Shown here piece after piece: positions 42,101-50,223 of a stretch of 64,000 bases of DNA. This DNA is from Flavobacteriales bacterium (GTDB lineage: Bacteria > Bacteroidota > Bacteroidia > Flavobacteriales_F > PHOS-HE28). Position numbers and translations under genes: made by a program. Every line of letters starts with the position of its first letter. The first letter of the stretch is position 1. Location: the NCBI GenBank assembly GCA_016716605.1, contig JADJWA010000001.1:2108001-2172000 (forward strand), given 5' to 3'. The notes under the pieces are model-generated. The model saw only the letters and a list, made by a program, of their open reading frames with translations. It made no database searches and had not been told where the DNA came from.

Positions 42101-43357
42101 AACGTGGCCGATACCGTGACCATGGATGTGACGGTGACGCCGAGCGAGCCGATCACAGCTGCATTCACGGCTGATCAGGTATTCGACTGCGACAACCTGA
42201 TCCTGACCACGGCTAATGCGAGCACAGGCACGAACGCCGCCTTCCTCTGGCAGTTGAGCGATGGCTCCTCCTACAGCACCTTCGATATCACGCACACGTT
42301 CAGTGGGCCGGGCACCTACACCGTTACGCTCACCGTGTCGGACACCTTGGGCTGCTCGCCCAGCCAGACGGCATCGCTTGATGTGCAGATCGATCCATTG
42401 GAACCGGTGCTCGCGGCCTTCACCGCCGAGCAAGTAGGCGATTGCACCACGCTCACCCTGAGCACCGACAACCAGAGCACGGGAGACCTGCTCGCGTTCA
42501 TGTGGGACATGGGTGATGGCACCATCCTCACGGACACGAACGTGACGCATGTTTACACATCACCCGGCGTGTACACCGTAACCCTCACCATTACGGACCT
42601 CGGCTGCGGGCAGGACGATGCCACGAGCATGCAGGTGATCCTGAACAACGTGCTTCCGATCTGGTTCGTAGGCGATACCATCATCTGCCCCGATGATGTG
42701 GCGGTGCTGAACGTGATCCTGCCCGGCACCGACCTGAGCAACGCGAGCTTCGTATGGAGCACCGGAGAGACTACGCCCACCATTGAAGTGGATATGGCCG
42801 GCGCCTATTCCGTGACCGTGTCCGATGGCCTGTGCGAAGGCACCGTGGATGTGGTGATCCCCGCCGCGCCGCGCCATGCCTTGTTCGATTCAGTGCAGGT
42901 TTGCCCAGGCAGCGTAGCGGAGCTCAGGGTCCCGATTGATGGCCTTGCGTTCCAATGGAGCACGGGTGCCTATACGCGCGACATCCTGGCCTGGGCCCCT
43001 GGCATCTACGGATACGACATGATCGACCTGCATGGCTGTCCGCACACCGATAGCATGAAAGTGGTGATGCTCGATTCAATCCCGCAAGTGTTCGCACCCA
43101 ATGCCTTCACGCCCGATGGAGACGACATCAACGACGTGTTCCGGATCGCGGGCTTCGGGGAGAAGACCGTGAAGATGTCCATCTTCAACCGCTGGGGTGA
43201 GCAGCTCTGGGCGAATGAGGGCATGGCGCCTTACTGGGACGGCAAGTACAACGGCAGCGTGGTGCAGGACGGCGTGTACGTGTATGTCCTGAAATACACC
43301 GGCGTCTGCCACAACGAGGAGAAGGAAACCGTGGGCCATGTGACCGTGGTGCGCTAG
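39191..43357 (+). CDS. Giant T9SS type B surface protein with PKD repeats (paralog 1)
   Basis: This cell-surface or secreted protein has 1,388 residues. Order: signal peptide (1-25); His-rich segment NHDGHDHG; a DUF7948-like N-terminal domain with the ENKGQW signature; SBBP-like propeller repeats (about 270-720, LGGSSGDYPHSLVV and similar); five PKD domains (each with a WDMGDG or FGDGS core, about 755-1170); an Ig-like stretch; and a gliding-motility-associated type B sorting domain (FAPNAFTPDGDDINDVF, then NRWGEQLW). The start at 39191 gives an intact signal peptide; an ATG at 39128 is preceded by a TAGCTTTA box and is less suited. It is the first of three tandem paralogs. Confidence 0.88.
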   Translation: MIRSATPRRTALLATAALLLSVASAQKSNHDGHDHGPSAQEPVMHGEYVENKGQWAAPILYRADFGLVALFAERDRLVFSKLDEAVPDRVHDAQHEGPDAMENVRMNGHAWYAWFEGANPNAEVSREGRSADYFNYFIGNDASKWASDVRHFMEVRYHELWPGVDLRLHEAQGGFKYDAVVANMAAASQVKFRYEGLDGIRINADGELELITSVGELHELAPVAWYADGAKEKVDCRFTLSGSTVGFAFGKGVKANRPIVIDPTLIASTLSGTGNIGTTQNYGHTATYDIQGNIYTGAICFGQGYPTLPGAFDGTNNGGIDIAVSKLNPTGTTLLFGTYLGGSSGDYPHSLVVTNAGELTVYGSSPSPNYPVTPTGYDQTFNGGNSDIVISKLNPTGTALIGSTYMGTSGNDGRNSFTTNYGDSYRGEVICDAAGRIYVASCSDAPGFPVSGGAVQTTHGGAQDGVAFCLSPDLSTLIFGTYFGTAQADMCFGIKLDSAGQPVICGGSSGTTLPTTAGAYQPASAGGREAYIAKLSDNATSVLACTYFGGTTDDVAFFLQVDLDDNAYIFGQAPGSTLGIAPAGTYGQAGSGIFVAEFDADLQNQIFRTQLGPAGGFGAGMVPVAFLVDVCRNIYISGYSVGAGWPIAGTPLYASGGFYLATFEPDMTNIIYGTYYTGAGHVDGGTSRFDANGKVYQAVCTSGGFPTTPGAYSNVQPSGWDVGVFKIDFNVSGVNAAGASTLNQGCAPIVIDFSNASTGDTWFWDFGDGSPVVEGFEPSHAYTTPGAYVVTLIAMDSLSCNLADTTYLPITIGAQQPIDADFTWTQTIDCTQMEISTTNQSTGDPLTWYWDMGDGTQYVDTNVVHQFPGPGSYLVQLIAEDPTGCSGADTVQVLVDIGPPAQVAAAFSTVESPGCEELGVTCTNLSTGIDMTYQWDMGDGTTYSTTDVNHLFQGVGTYTITLIVNDASSCNVADTVTMDVTVTPSEPITAAFTADQVFDCDNLILTTANASTGTNAAFLWQLSDGSSYSTFDITHTFSGPGTYTVTLTVSDTLGCSPSQTASLDVQIDPLEPVLAAFTAEQVGDCTTLTLSTDNQSTGDLLAFMWDMGDGTILTDTNVTHVYTSPGVYTVTLTITDLGCGQDDATSMQVILNNVLPIWFVGDTIICPDDVAVLNVILPGTDLSNASFVWSTGETTPTIEVDMAGAYSVTVSDGLCEGTVDVVIPAAPRHALFDSVQVCPGSVAELRVPIDGLAFQWSTGAYTRDILAWAPGIYGYDMIDLHGCPHTDSMKVVMLDSIPQVFAPNAFTPDGDDINDVFRIAGFGEKTVKMSIFNRWGEQLWANEGMAPYWDGKYNGSVVQDGVYVYVLKYTGVCHNEEKETVGHVTVVR

Positions 43358-43379
43358 GAAACCGCAACAACCAGTCAAG

Positions 43380-46300
43380 ATGAAGCAATTCGGAATCGCC
43401 CGTCGGAGGGCATTTGGCCGCGCCGCACTGGCGCTTTCCATGTCATTCCTTTTTGGGGCAGCGGCAGCGCACAGCCACAACCATGGCCCTGCTGCGCCGG
43501 GCAAGGTGCAATACGTGCCCAACCAGGGCCAATGGGAGGCGCCGGTGCGCTTCAAGGCCTCCTTCCCGGGCAGCGCGATGTTCCTCGGCGCTGATGGGGT
43601 CACTTGGTCGCGCTACCAATCAGACGCTTCGGAACTGGTGCATGAGTACATCCAGTGGGAGCCGGAGCGGCAGGCGGGCTTCAGTTTGCGGGGCCATGCA
43701 TGGCGCATGCGCTTCGTGGGCGCTGATCTCTCCGCACTGGCCCACGGCGAAGCGGCGCGGAAGGAGTACCACAACTATTACCTCGGGAACGACCCATCGA
43801 AGTGGGCCACGCGCGTGCCGGTCTATGAAGCAGTTCAATACGAGCAGCTGTGGCCCGGCATCGATATGCGCTGGCACAGTGAGGGCGGCCAGGCGAAGTA
43901 CGACCTGCTGGTGGAGGCCGGAGCCGATCCCGCAATGATCGCCTTCCGCTACGATGGGCTTGATGGGATAGCGATCAATGACAAGGGCGAGCTCGTGCTC
44001 TCCACCATCGTGGGCGAGCTGCATGAGCTGAAGCCCGTTGCCTGGTACGCTGATGACGATAGTCCGTTGCCGTGCGTCTTCGCGCTTGATGGCTCGACGG
44101 TGACATTCAGTTTTCCGCAAGGGCTCGAGAAAGGCAGGCCCATCGTGATCGACCCGGTGCTCGTGGGCGCCACCTTCAGCGGGCAGACGGGCGCAAGTAA
44201 CTACGGCCATTGCAGCACCTTCGACAACGACGGCAACATGTACGGCGGCGCGCAGAACTTCGGCAATACCTTCCCGGCAACGGTGGGCGCCTTCCAGACC
44301 TCGCCAGCCGGCGGCGCGGGCACCGACATCGTGGTGAACAAGTTCAATCCCGATGCGACCCAGTTGCTGTTCGCCACCTTCATCGGCGGGACCGGCGATG
44401 ACAAGCCTCACAGCATGATCGTGAACAGCGCGGGGGGGCTTTGCGTGCTGGGCAGCAGCCTCAGCGGCAACTATCCGGTCTCCGCCACGGCGTACGACGC
44501 CACGAACAACGGCGCAAGCGATATCGTGATCACCCACTTGAACAGCGATGGCACCGCATTGATCGGCAGCACCTACCTGGGCGGTTCCGATGACGATGGC
44601 CGCCAGAACATGACCAACAATTACGGCGACACCTACCGCGGGGAGATCGTCACGGACGCGGCGGGCAACATCTACATCGCGTCATCAACGCGCAGCACGG
44701 AGTATCCGGTGACGGCCGCCGCGTTGCAGCCCAGCTTAGGAGGCATGCAGGACGCCGTGCTCACGGCTCTGACCCCTGATTGCTCATCGCTGCTGGCCAG
44801 CACCTTCATCGGCGGTGCTTCGAACGATGCCGGGCTGGGCCTGCGCGTCGAAGGCTCCAGCGTGTACTTCTGCGGCACCACGGCCAGCGCCGATTTCCCC
44901 ATGTCGGCCGGTGGCTATCAGCCGGCTTACCAAGGGGGCTCGAAGGATGGCTTCGTTGTGCGCCTGGCCACGGATGGCTCGGCTATGACCGCTGGCACCT
45001 TCTTCGGCACCGCGCAGGCTGATGCAGCCTACTTCATCGATCTGGACAACGATGGAGACGTGCACATCTACGGTCAGAGCGGCGGCAGCATCCCGATTTC
45101 GCCGTCGGGCACCTACGGGCAACCGGGATCGCAGATCTTCCTGGCCAGCCTCGATCCGGATCTTGCCTCCACGATCTACACTACCACGATCGGCGGCACC
45201 AACATGGCGCCCGTGGCCTTCCTGGTGGATGTGTGCGACCGCATCTACATCAGCGGCTACAACCCCAGCGGCACCTTCGAGACCTCAGCCGATGCGCTCT
45301 ATGGGCCAGGCGGCAGCCGCTTCTACCTGGCATGCTACGAAGCCGACCTCACGAGCATGCTCTACGGCACCTACTATGGTGGCAGCCATGTGGATGGCGG
45401 CACCAGTCGTTTCGACAAGCGCGGGGTGATCTACCAAGGCGTATGCAGCGGTGGCCAGAGCATGCCCACCACGCCGGGAGCCTACGCGCCCACCAACAAT
45501 GTCGGCTGGGACCTGGGCGTCTTCAAGATCGATTTCGAGCAGAGCGGCGTGAACGTGAACATGAGCGCCACGGCCACCACGGGCTGCGCACCGGCCACGA
45601 TCACCTTCACCGGCAATGGGAACGCGCCGCAGGTGATCTGGGATTTCGGCAACGGCAACACCGTGGTCGGCGGCAACACCCAGCAATACACCTACACCAC
45701 TGCGGGCACCTATTCGGTGATGCTCATCGGCGTGGACAGCACGACTTGCAACGTGGCGGATACGGCGTTCATCACCGTGACCATCAGCGACCCTGCGCAA
45801 CTGGAGGCCCTGTTCACCGCCGACCCTATCAGCTCATGCACGGAGTACGCGGTGCAGCTCACCAACCAGAGCACAGGCAGCAACGTGGTGCTCTGGGACT
45901 TGGGCGGAACGCCGAGCAACGTGCCCAATCCGTACGTGGCCGTGCCTGGTCCGGGCACCTACAGCTACACCATTACCGTGATCGACCAGTTCTGCCAGCT
46001 CAGCGACAGCTTCTCCATGAGCATAGAAGTACCGCCCGCTACGCTGGAGATCGATCTTCCATCGCCGGTATATCTCTGTCCGGAGGCAAGCGTGCTGCTC
46101 AATGCTGGCGCTGGTTACGATGGCTATCAATGGAGCACCGGCGAGACAGCGCAAATAATCACGGTGAGCGAGCCGGGGCTCTATGACATCGCTGTAGCGC
46201 TCGGCTTCTGCGATGCAGCGGACCAGATTCAGGTGATGCTGGTGGCCACGCCGCCGGGCATGGCCGATGTGCAGACCTGTCCGGGCCGTGACGTGAGCCT

Positions 46301-46748
46301 CTCACCGGCGTTCGAGGCGCAGAGCATCATTTGGAGCAATGGCGAGCAGGAGCCCACCATCAGCGTGAGCGAAGCAGGGATTTACGCCTTCGTCGCAACC
46401 GATGCCTACGGATGCGTCTTCGCCGATACCGTTGAAGTCATTCACTTGGCCACATCGGACGGGGAGGCCATAATCCCGAACGTCTTCTCGCCGAACGGCG
46501 ACAAGCAAAACGATGAGTTCGTGGTGGCGGGCCTGGACGTTCAGCAGTTCAGCATGGAAGTCTATAACCGCTGGGGCCAGAAGATGTACGAGACCACTGA
46601 TCCCGCCCGAGGCTGGAAGGGCAACGTGGATAACGAGAGCGATCTCCCTGTGCCCGATGGCACCTACTTCTACATCATCAGTTTCAAGGACCAATGTGCG
46701 AAAGAGCCGGAGGTGAGCAAGGCAGGTCACGTGACGCTGCTGCGCTGA
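43380..46748 (+). CDS. Giant T9SS type B surface protein (paralog 2)
   Basis: This protein of 1,122 residues is built like its neighbours: signal peptide (about 1-30), His-rich HSHNHG directly after it, a DUF7948-like domain with QGQW, and propeller repeats with STYLGG, SNDAGL and HVDGGTSRFD signatures. These are followed by two PKD-like domains (VIWDFGNGN; VLWDLGG), an Ig-like part and a type B sorting domain (IPNVFSPNGDKQNDEF, NRWGQKMY). It follows paralog 1 by 22 bases and is probably co-transcribed. It has fewer PKD units than paralog 1. Confidence 0.87.
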   Translation: MKQFGIARRRAFGRAALALSMSFLFGAAAAHSHNHGPAAPGKVQYVPNQGQWEAPVRFKASFPGSAMFLGADGVTWSRYQSDASELVHEYIQWEPERQAGFSLRGHAWRMRFVGADLSALAHGEAARKEYHNYYLGNDPSKWATRVPVYEAVQYEQLWPGIDMRWHSEGGQAKYDLLVEAGADPAMIAFRYDGLDGIAINDKGELVLSTIVGELHELKPVAWYADDDSPLPCVFALDGSTVTFSFPQGLEKGRPIVIDPVLVGATFSGQTGASNYGHCSTFDNDGNMYGGAQNFGNTFPATVGAFQTSPAGGAGTDIVVNKFNPDATQLLFATFIGGTGDDKPHSMIVNSAGGLCVLGSSLSGNYPVSATAYDATNNGASDIVITHLNSDGTALIGSTYLGGSDDDGRQNMTNNYGDTYRGEIVTDAAGNIYIASSTRSTEYPVTAAALQPSLGGMQDAVLTALTPDCSSLLASTFIGGASNDAGLGLRVEGSSVYFCGTTASADFPMSAGGYQPAYQGGSKDGFVVRLATDGSAMTAGTFFGTAQADAAYFIDLDNDGDVHIYGQSGGSIPISPSGTYGQPGSQIFLASLDPDLASTIYTTTIGGTNMAPVAFLVDVCDRIYISGYNPSGTFETSADALYGPGGSRFYLACYEADLTSMLYGTYYGGSHVDGGTSRFDKRGVIYQGVCSGGQSMPTTPGAYAPTNNVGWDLGVFKIDFEQSGVNVNMSATATTGCAPATITFTGNGNAPQVIWDFGNGNTVVGGNTQQYTYTTAGTYSVMLIGVDSTTCNVADTAFITVTISDPAQLEALFTADPISSCTEYAVQLTNQSTGSNVVLWDLGGTPSNVPNPYVAVPGPGTYSYTITVIDQFCQLSDSFSMSIEVPPATLEIDLPSPVYLCPEASVLLNAGAGYDGYQWSTGETAQIITVSEPGLYDIAVALGFCDAADQIQVMLVATPPGMADVQTCPGRDVSLSPAFEAQSIIWSNGEQEPTISVSEAGIYAFVATDAYGCVFADTVEVIHLATSDGEAIIPNVFSPNGDKQNDEFVVAGLDVQQFSMEVYNRWGQKMYETTDPARGWKGNVDNESDLPVPDGTYFYIISFKDQCAKEPEVSKAGHVTLLR

Positions 46749-46773
46749 TCGACCGCGCTTCCGCACCGAACGT

Positions 46774-46781
46774 TACTTTCG
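46774..46781 (+). promoter_or_regulatory. Putative internal -7 box before paralog 3
   Basis: TACTTTCG matches TAnnTT(T/C)G and ends 4 bases before the start at 46786, so paralog 3 may have its own nearly leaderless transcript. Confidence 0.35.
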
Positions 46782-46785
46782 GAGC

Positions 46786-49700
46786 ATGCGAAGCACCTAC
46801 TTCCTGAGCATCGCGTTGGCAGCGCCCGTGGGCCTGGCCGCGCACGATCATGCCCATGACCATAGCGGCCGCAAGGGCCTTGAGTTCCATGAGAACAAGG
46901 GCCAATGGCCGCAGCAGGTGCTCTTCCGCGCCATGACTCCTGGTGGTGCCGTGTTCGTGGAGCCATCGGCCTTCACGTACGTGCTGCGCAGCGGCGGCCC
47001 CCAGCATGCCATGCCGAAGGACACGCCGTACGAACCGTATCGTGAGCATGCATTCCGCGTCCACTTCGAGGGGGGGCGTGCGGCTGCGCACCGCGCAGAG
47101 GATCGTCAGCCGCATTACGTCAACTACTTCCTGGGCAACGACCGAGCGAATTGGGCCGGCGGGGTAGGGGTCTTCGGCGGAGCGGAGTTGAACGCCGTTT
47201 ACCCCGGCATCGACCTGCATGTGCATGGCCATGATGGGCTGAAGTACGATTGGGTGGTTACGGCAGGCGCCGATCCATCAGCCATCGTCATGCGATACGA
47301 AGGTCAGGACAAGCTGGAAGTGCGCGATGGCATGAGCTACGTGATCACCACGGCAGGCACCTTGATCGAGCAGCGCCCTGTGGCATGGACCGAGCACAAT
47401 GGAACAAGGACCCCTGTTCGTTGCGAGTTCGTGCAGCGCGGCGATCGCGTGGCGTTCCTCTTTCCCGATGGCTATGACCGTTCGGCGACGCTGGTGATCG
47501 ATCCGGTGGTGACCTTCAGCAGCTACGTGGGCAGCTTCGCGGACAACTTCGGCTGCACGGCGACTTACGATGACGATGGTCACCTCTACGGTGCGGGCAG
47601 CGTGTTCGGTGTGGGCTATCCGCTCACCTTGGGCGTGCTGCAAAGCACCTTCGGCGGCGGCACCATTGACATGGGCGTGAGCAAGTTCGCGCCAGATGGC
47701 ACGAGCCTGATCTGGAGCACCTACATCGGCGGCAGCGACAACGACCTGCCGCACAGCATGGTGGTGAATAGCGCCAGCGAGCTCTTCATCCTCGGCACCA
47801 CGGGATCGAGCAATTTCCCTGTGACGGCTGGCTGCTATGACAACAGCATCGGCGGCGGCACACTCCCGCCTTTCGGTGGCTCGTACGGCTTCACCTACAA
47901 CCTCGGAAGTGATATCGCAGTGGTGCATCTGAATTCGGACGCCGATGCGCTGCTCGGATCGACCTACGTGGGCGGCAGCGCTAACGATGGCCTCAACCAG
48001 TTCACCCCGCTGCTGCGCAACTACGGTGATCCCTTCCGCGGCGAGATCATCGTGGATGCCGATGAGAATCCGATCATCGCAACCTGCACGGCCAGCAACG
48101 GTCTCTTCACCACGCCCGGCGCATCGCAAGCGGCATTCGGCGGAAGCCTCGACGGCTACATCTTCCGCATGGACCCCGCGCTGACCACCATGCTCTGGGC
48201 CACTTACCATGGCGGTTCGGGCAATGATGCAGCCTATGGCGTGCAGGTCTCCACCACCGGCGATGTGTACGTGACGGGCGGCACACTGAGCACTGATCTG
48301 CCTGCCGCGGGCACGCCATTCCAAGCGGCCAATGCTGGCGGTGGCGATGGTTGGCTGGCGAGGTACAGCAATACCGGCACGCTGCTCGGGACAACCTACT
48401 TCGGAACAACGGGCTTCGATCAAGCGTACTTCGTGCAGCTCGATCCACAGAACAATGTGTACGTCGTGGGACAAACCACCGGAGCTTATCCGGTGAGTGG
48501 CGGCGTTTATGCGAACCCCGCAGGGTCGCAGTTCATCCATAAGCTCAACAGCGCGCTTTCAGCATCGTTGTGGAGCACCCGCATCGGTACCAACGGAACG
48601 GAGAACATCAGTCCATCGGCATTCCTGGTGAGCGATTGCGGCCAGATCTACTTCAGCGGCTGGGGCGGCACCGTGAATCCGGCCGGAGGCGGTGTTACAA
48701 CGAGCAGCACGATCGGCTTGCCCGTGACGGCCGATGCCTATCAGCCCGGCACCGATGGCAGCGATTTCTACCTGATGGTGCTCAATGCCGATGCATCGTC
48801 GCTGGCCTACGCCACCTTCTTCGGGGGCACCGCCACCGAGCATGTCGATGGCGGCACCAGCCGATTCGACAAGGACGGGATCGTTTACCAGGCCGTCTGC
48901 GCGGGCTGCGGATTCGGCACCACGACATTTCCGACGACGCCCGGAGCATGGAGCAGCACCGACAACGGCATGAACTGCAACCTGGGCGTCTTCAAGATCG
49001 ACTTCGAGCAGAACGTGCAGGTGAACATCGATGCGAGCATCAGCAATCTGGTGCTCTGCCTCGATGATCCAGTTGTGCTCAACGCGGTGGGCACCGCCGA
49101 TGCATGGCTGTGGGACCTCGGCGATGGCTCGCCCACCAGCACAGAAGTGACGCTGGCCCATCAGTACGCCGAACCGGGCGTGTACACGATCACGCTGGTG
49201 GGAACGGCAATCGGATTGTGCGTAGCTGTGGATACGGCAACCGTTCAGATCACTGTGGTGGCTCCGATTGACCTGCAGCCCGGGTTTGAGGCTGTGCCAT
49301 CGGGCAACTGCGATGCGGTAGAGGTGGATCTATTCAACACCAGCTTGGGCAGCAGCATCTTCCTGTGGAGTTTCGGCGATGGCAGCGGATCCTCCCTTAC
49401 CAACCCTTCTCATGTCTATGCAGCTCCGGGCCAATACACGATCACCCTGGGCATCGTGGATCCCGTGTGCGCTGATACGGCCTTCGCGTCGCAGACCATC
49501 GATGTGGGCATCCCCGGCCTCTCGCTCGATCTGGAGTCGCCTGTGGGATTGTGCGATGGAGCCAGCGTTGTGCTCGATGCAGGAGCCGGTTTCGATACGT
49601 ACGCTTGGAGCACGGGCGCGCAGACCGCGACTATCAGCGTAAGTGAGCCCGGCGCGTACATCGTGGTGGTGACCGACGGCTTCTGCACGGGTTCGGACAC

Positions 49701-50223
49701 GATCATCGTTGCACAGCCCATCACCTACGAGCCGGTTGCCGATCGCCAGATCTGCCCCGGACAGGATGCCACGCTTTCGCCCCCGTTCACGCCGCTCAGC
49801 ATCACCTGGAGCAATGGCCTGAGCACGCCCACCATCACCGTAGAGGATGATGGCTCCTATTGGTTCACAGCAATCGATCCGGCCGGTTGTCCAGTGACAG
49901 ACACCGTGAATGTGGCCTTCTTCCTGATCGGCGACAGTGAGGCCATCGTGCCGAACGTGTTCACTCCGAACGGGGACAAGATCAACGATGTGTACCTGGT
50001 TGAGGGCGTGGACCCTGCCGCTGATTTCCAGATGGACATCTACAACCGCTGGGGACAGCGCGTGTTCGAGACCACATCAGGGAACTACGGTTGGAATGGC
50101 AAGCTGAAGAACGATGGCGAGACTGTACCCGATGGCACCTACTTCGTGATCGTCACCTACAAGGAATTCTGCAAGGGCACCGATCCGGTCACGATCACCA
50201 CGCACGTGACGCTGCTGCGCTAA
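46786..50223 (+). CDS. Giant T9SS type B surface protein (paralog 3)
   Basis: This protein of 1,145 residues has a short signal peptide (about 1-17), an immediately following HDHAHDHSG segment, and a DUF7948-like domain with ENKGQW. Then come propeller repeats (STYIGGSDND, HVDGGTSRFD), two PKD domains (WLWDLGDGS; FLWSFGDGS), an Ig-like part and a type B sorting domain (VPNVFTPNGDKINDVY, NRWGQRVF). It lies 37 bases after paralog 2. Its stop overlaps the stop of convergent uvrA by two bases. Confidence 0.87.
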   Translation: MRSTYFLSIALAAPVGLAAHDHAHDHSGRKGLEFHENKGQWPQQVLFRAMTPGGAVFVEPSAFTYVLRSGGPQHAMPKDTPYEPYREHAFRVHFEGGRAAAHRAEDRQPHYVNYFLGNDRANWAGGVGVFGGAELNAVYPGIDLHVHGHDGLKYDWVVTAGADPSAIVMRYEGQDKLEVRDGMSYVITTAGTLIEQRPVAWTEHNGTRTPVRCEFVQRGDRVAFLFPDGYDRSATLVIDPVVTFSSYVGSFADNFGCTATYDDDGHLYGAGSVFGVGYPLTLGVLQSTFGGGTIDMGVSKFAPDGTSLIWSTYIGGSDNDLPHSMVVNSASELFILGTTGSSNFPVTAGCYDNSIGGGTLPPFGGSYGFTYNLGSDIAVVHLNSDADALLGSTYVGGSANDGLNQFTPLLRNYGDPFRGEIIVDADENPIIATCTASNGLFTTPGASQAAFGGSLDGYIFRMDPALTTMLWATYHGGSGNDAAYGVQVSTTGDVYVTGGTLSTDLPAAGTPFQAANAGGGDGWLARYSNTGTLLGTTYFGTTGFDQAYFVQLDPQNNVYVVGQTTGAYPVSGGVYANPAGSQFIHKLNSALSASLWSTRIGTNGTENISPSAFLVSDCGQIYFSGWGGTVNPAGGGVTTSSTIGLPVTADAYQPGTDGSDFYLMVLNADASSLAYATFFGGTATEHVDGGTSRFDKDGIVYQAVCAGCGFGTTTFPTTPGAWSSTDNGMNCNLGVFKIDFEQNVQVNIDASISNLVLCLDDPVVLNAVGTADAWLWDLGDGSPTSTEVTLAHQYAEPGVYTITLVGTAIGLCVAVDTATVQITVVAPIDLQPGFEAVPSGNCDAVEVDLFNTSLGSSIFLWSFGDGSGSSLTNPSHVYAAPGQYTITLGIVDPVCADTAFASQTIDVGIPGLSLDLESPVGLCDGASVVLDAGAGFDTYAWSTGAQTATISVSEPGAYIVVVTDGFCTGSDTIIVAQPITYEPVADRQICPGQDATLSPPFTPLSITWSNGLSTPTITVEDDGSYWFTAIDPAGCPVTDTVNVAFFLIGDSEAIVPNVFTPNGDKINDVYLVEGVDPAADFQMDIYNRWGQRVFETTSGNYGWNGKLKNDGETVPDGTYFVIVTYKEFCKGTDPVTITTHVTLLR

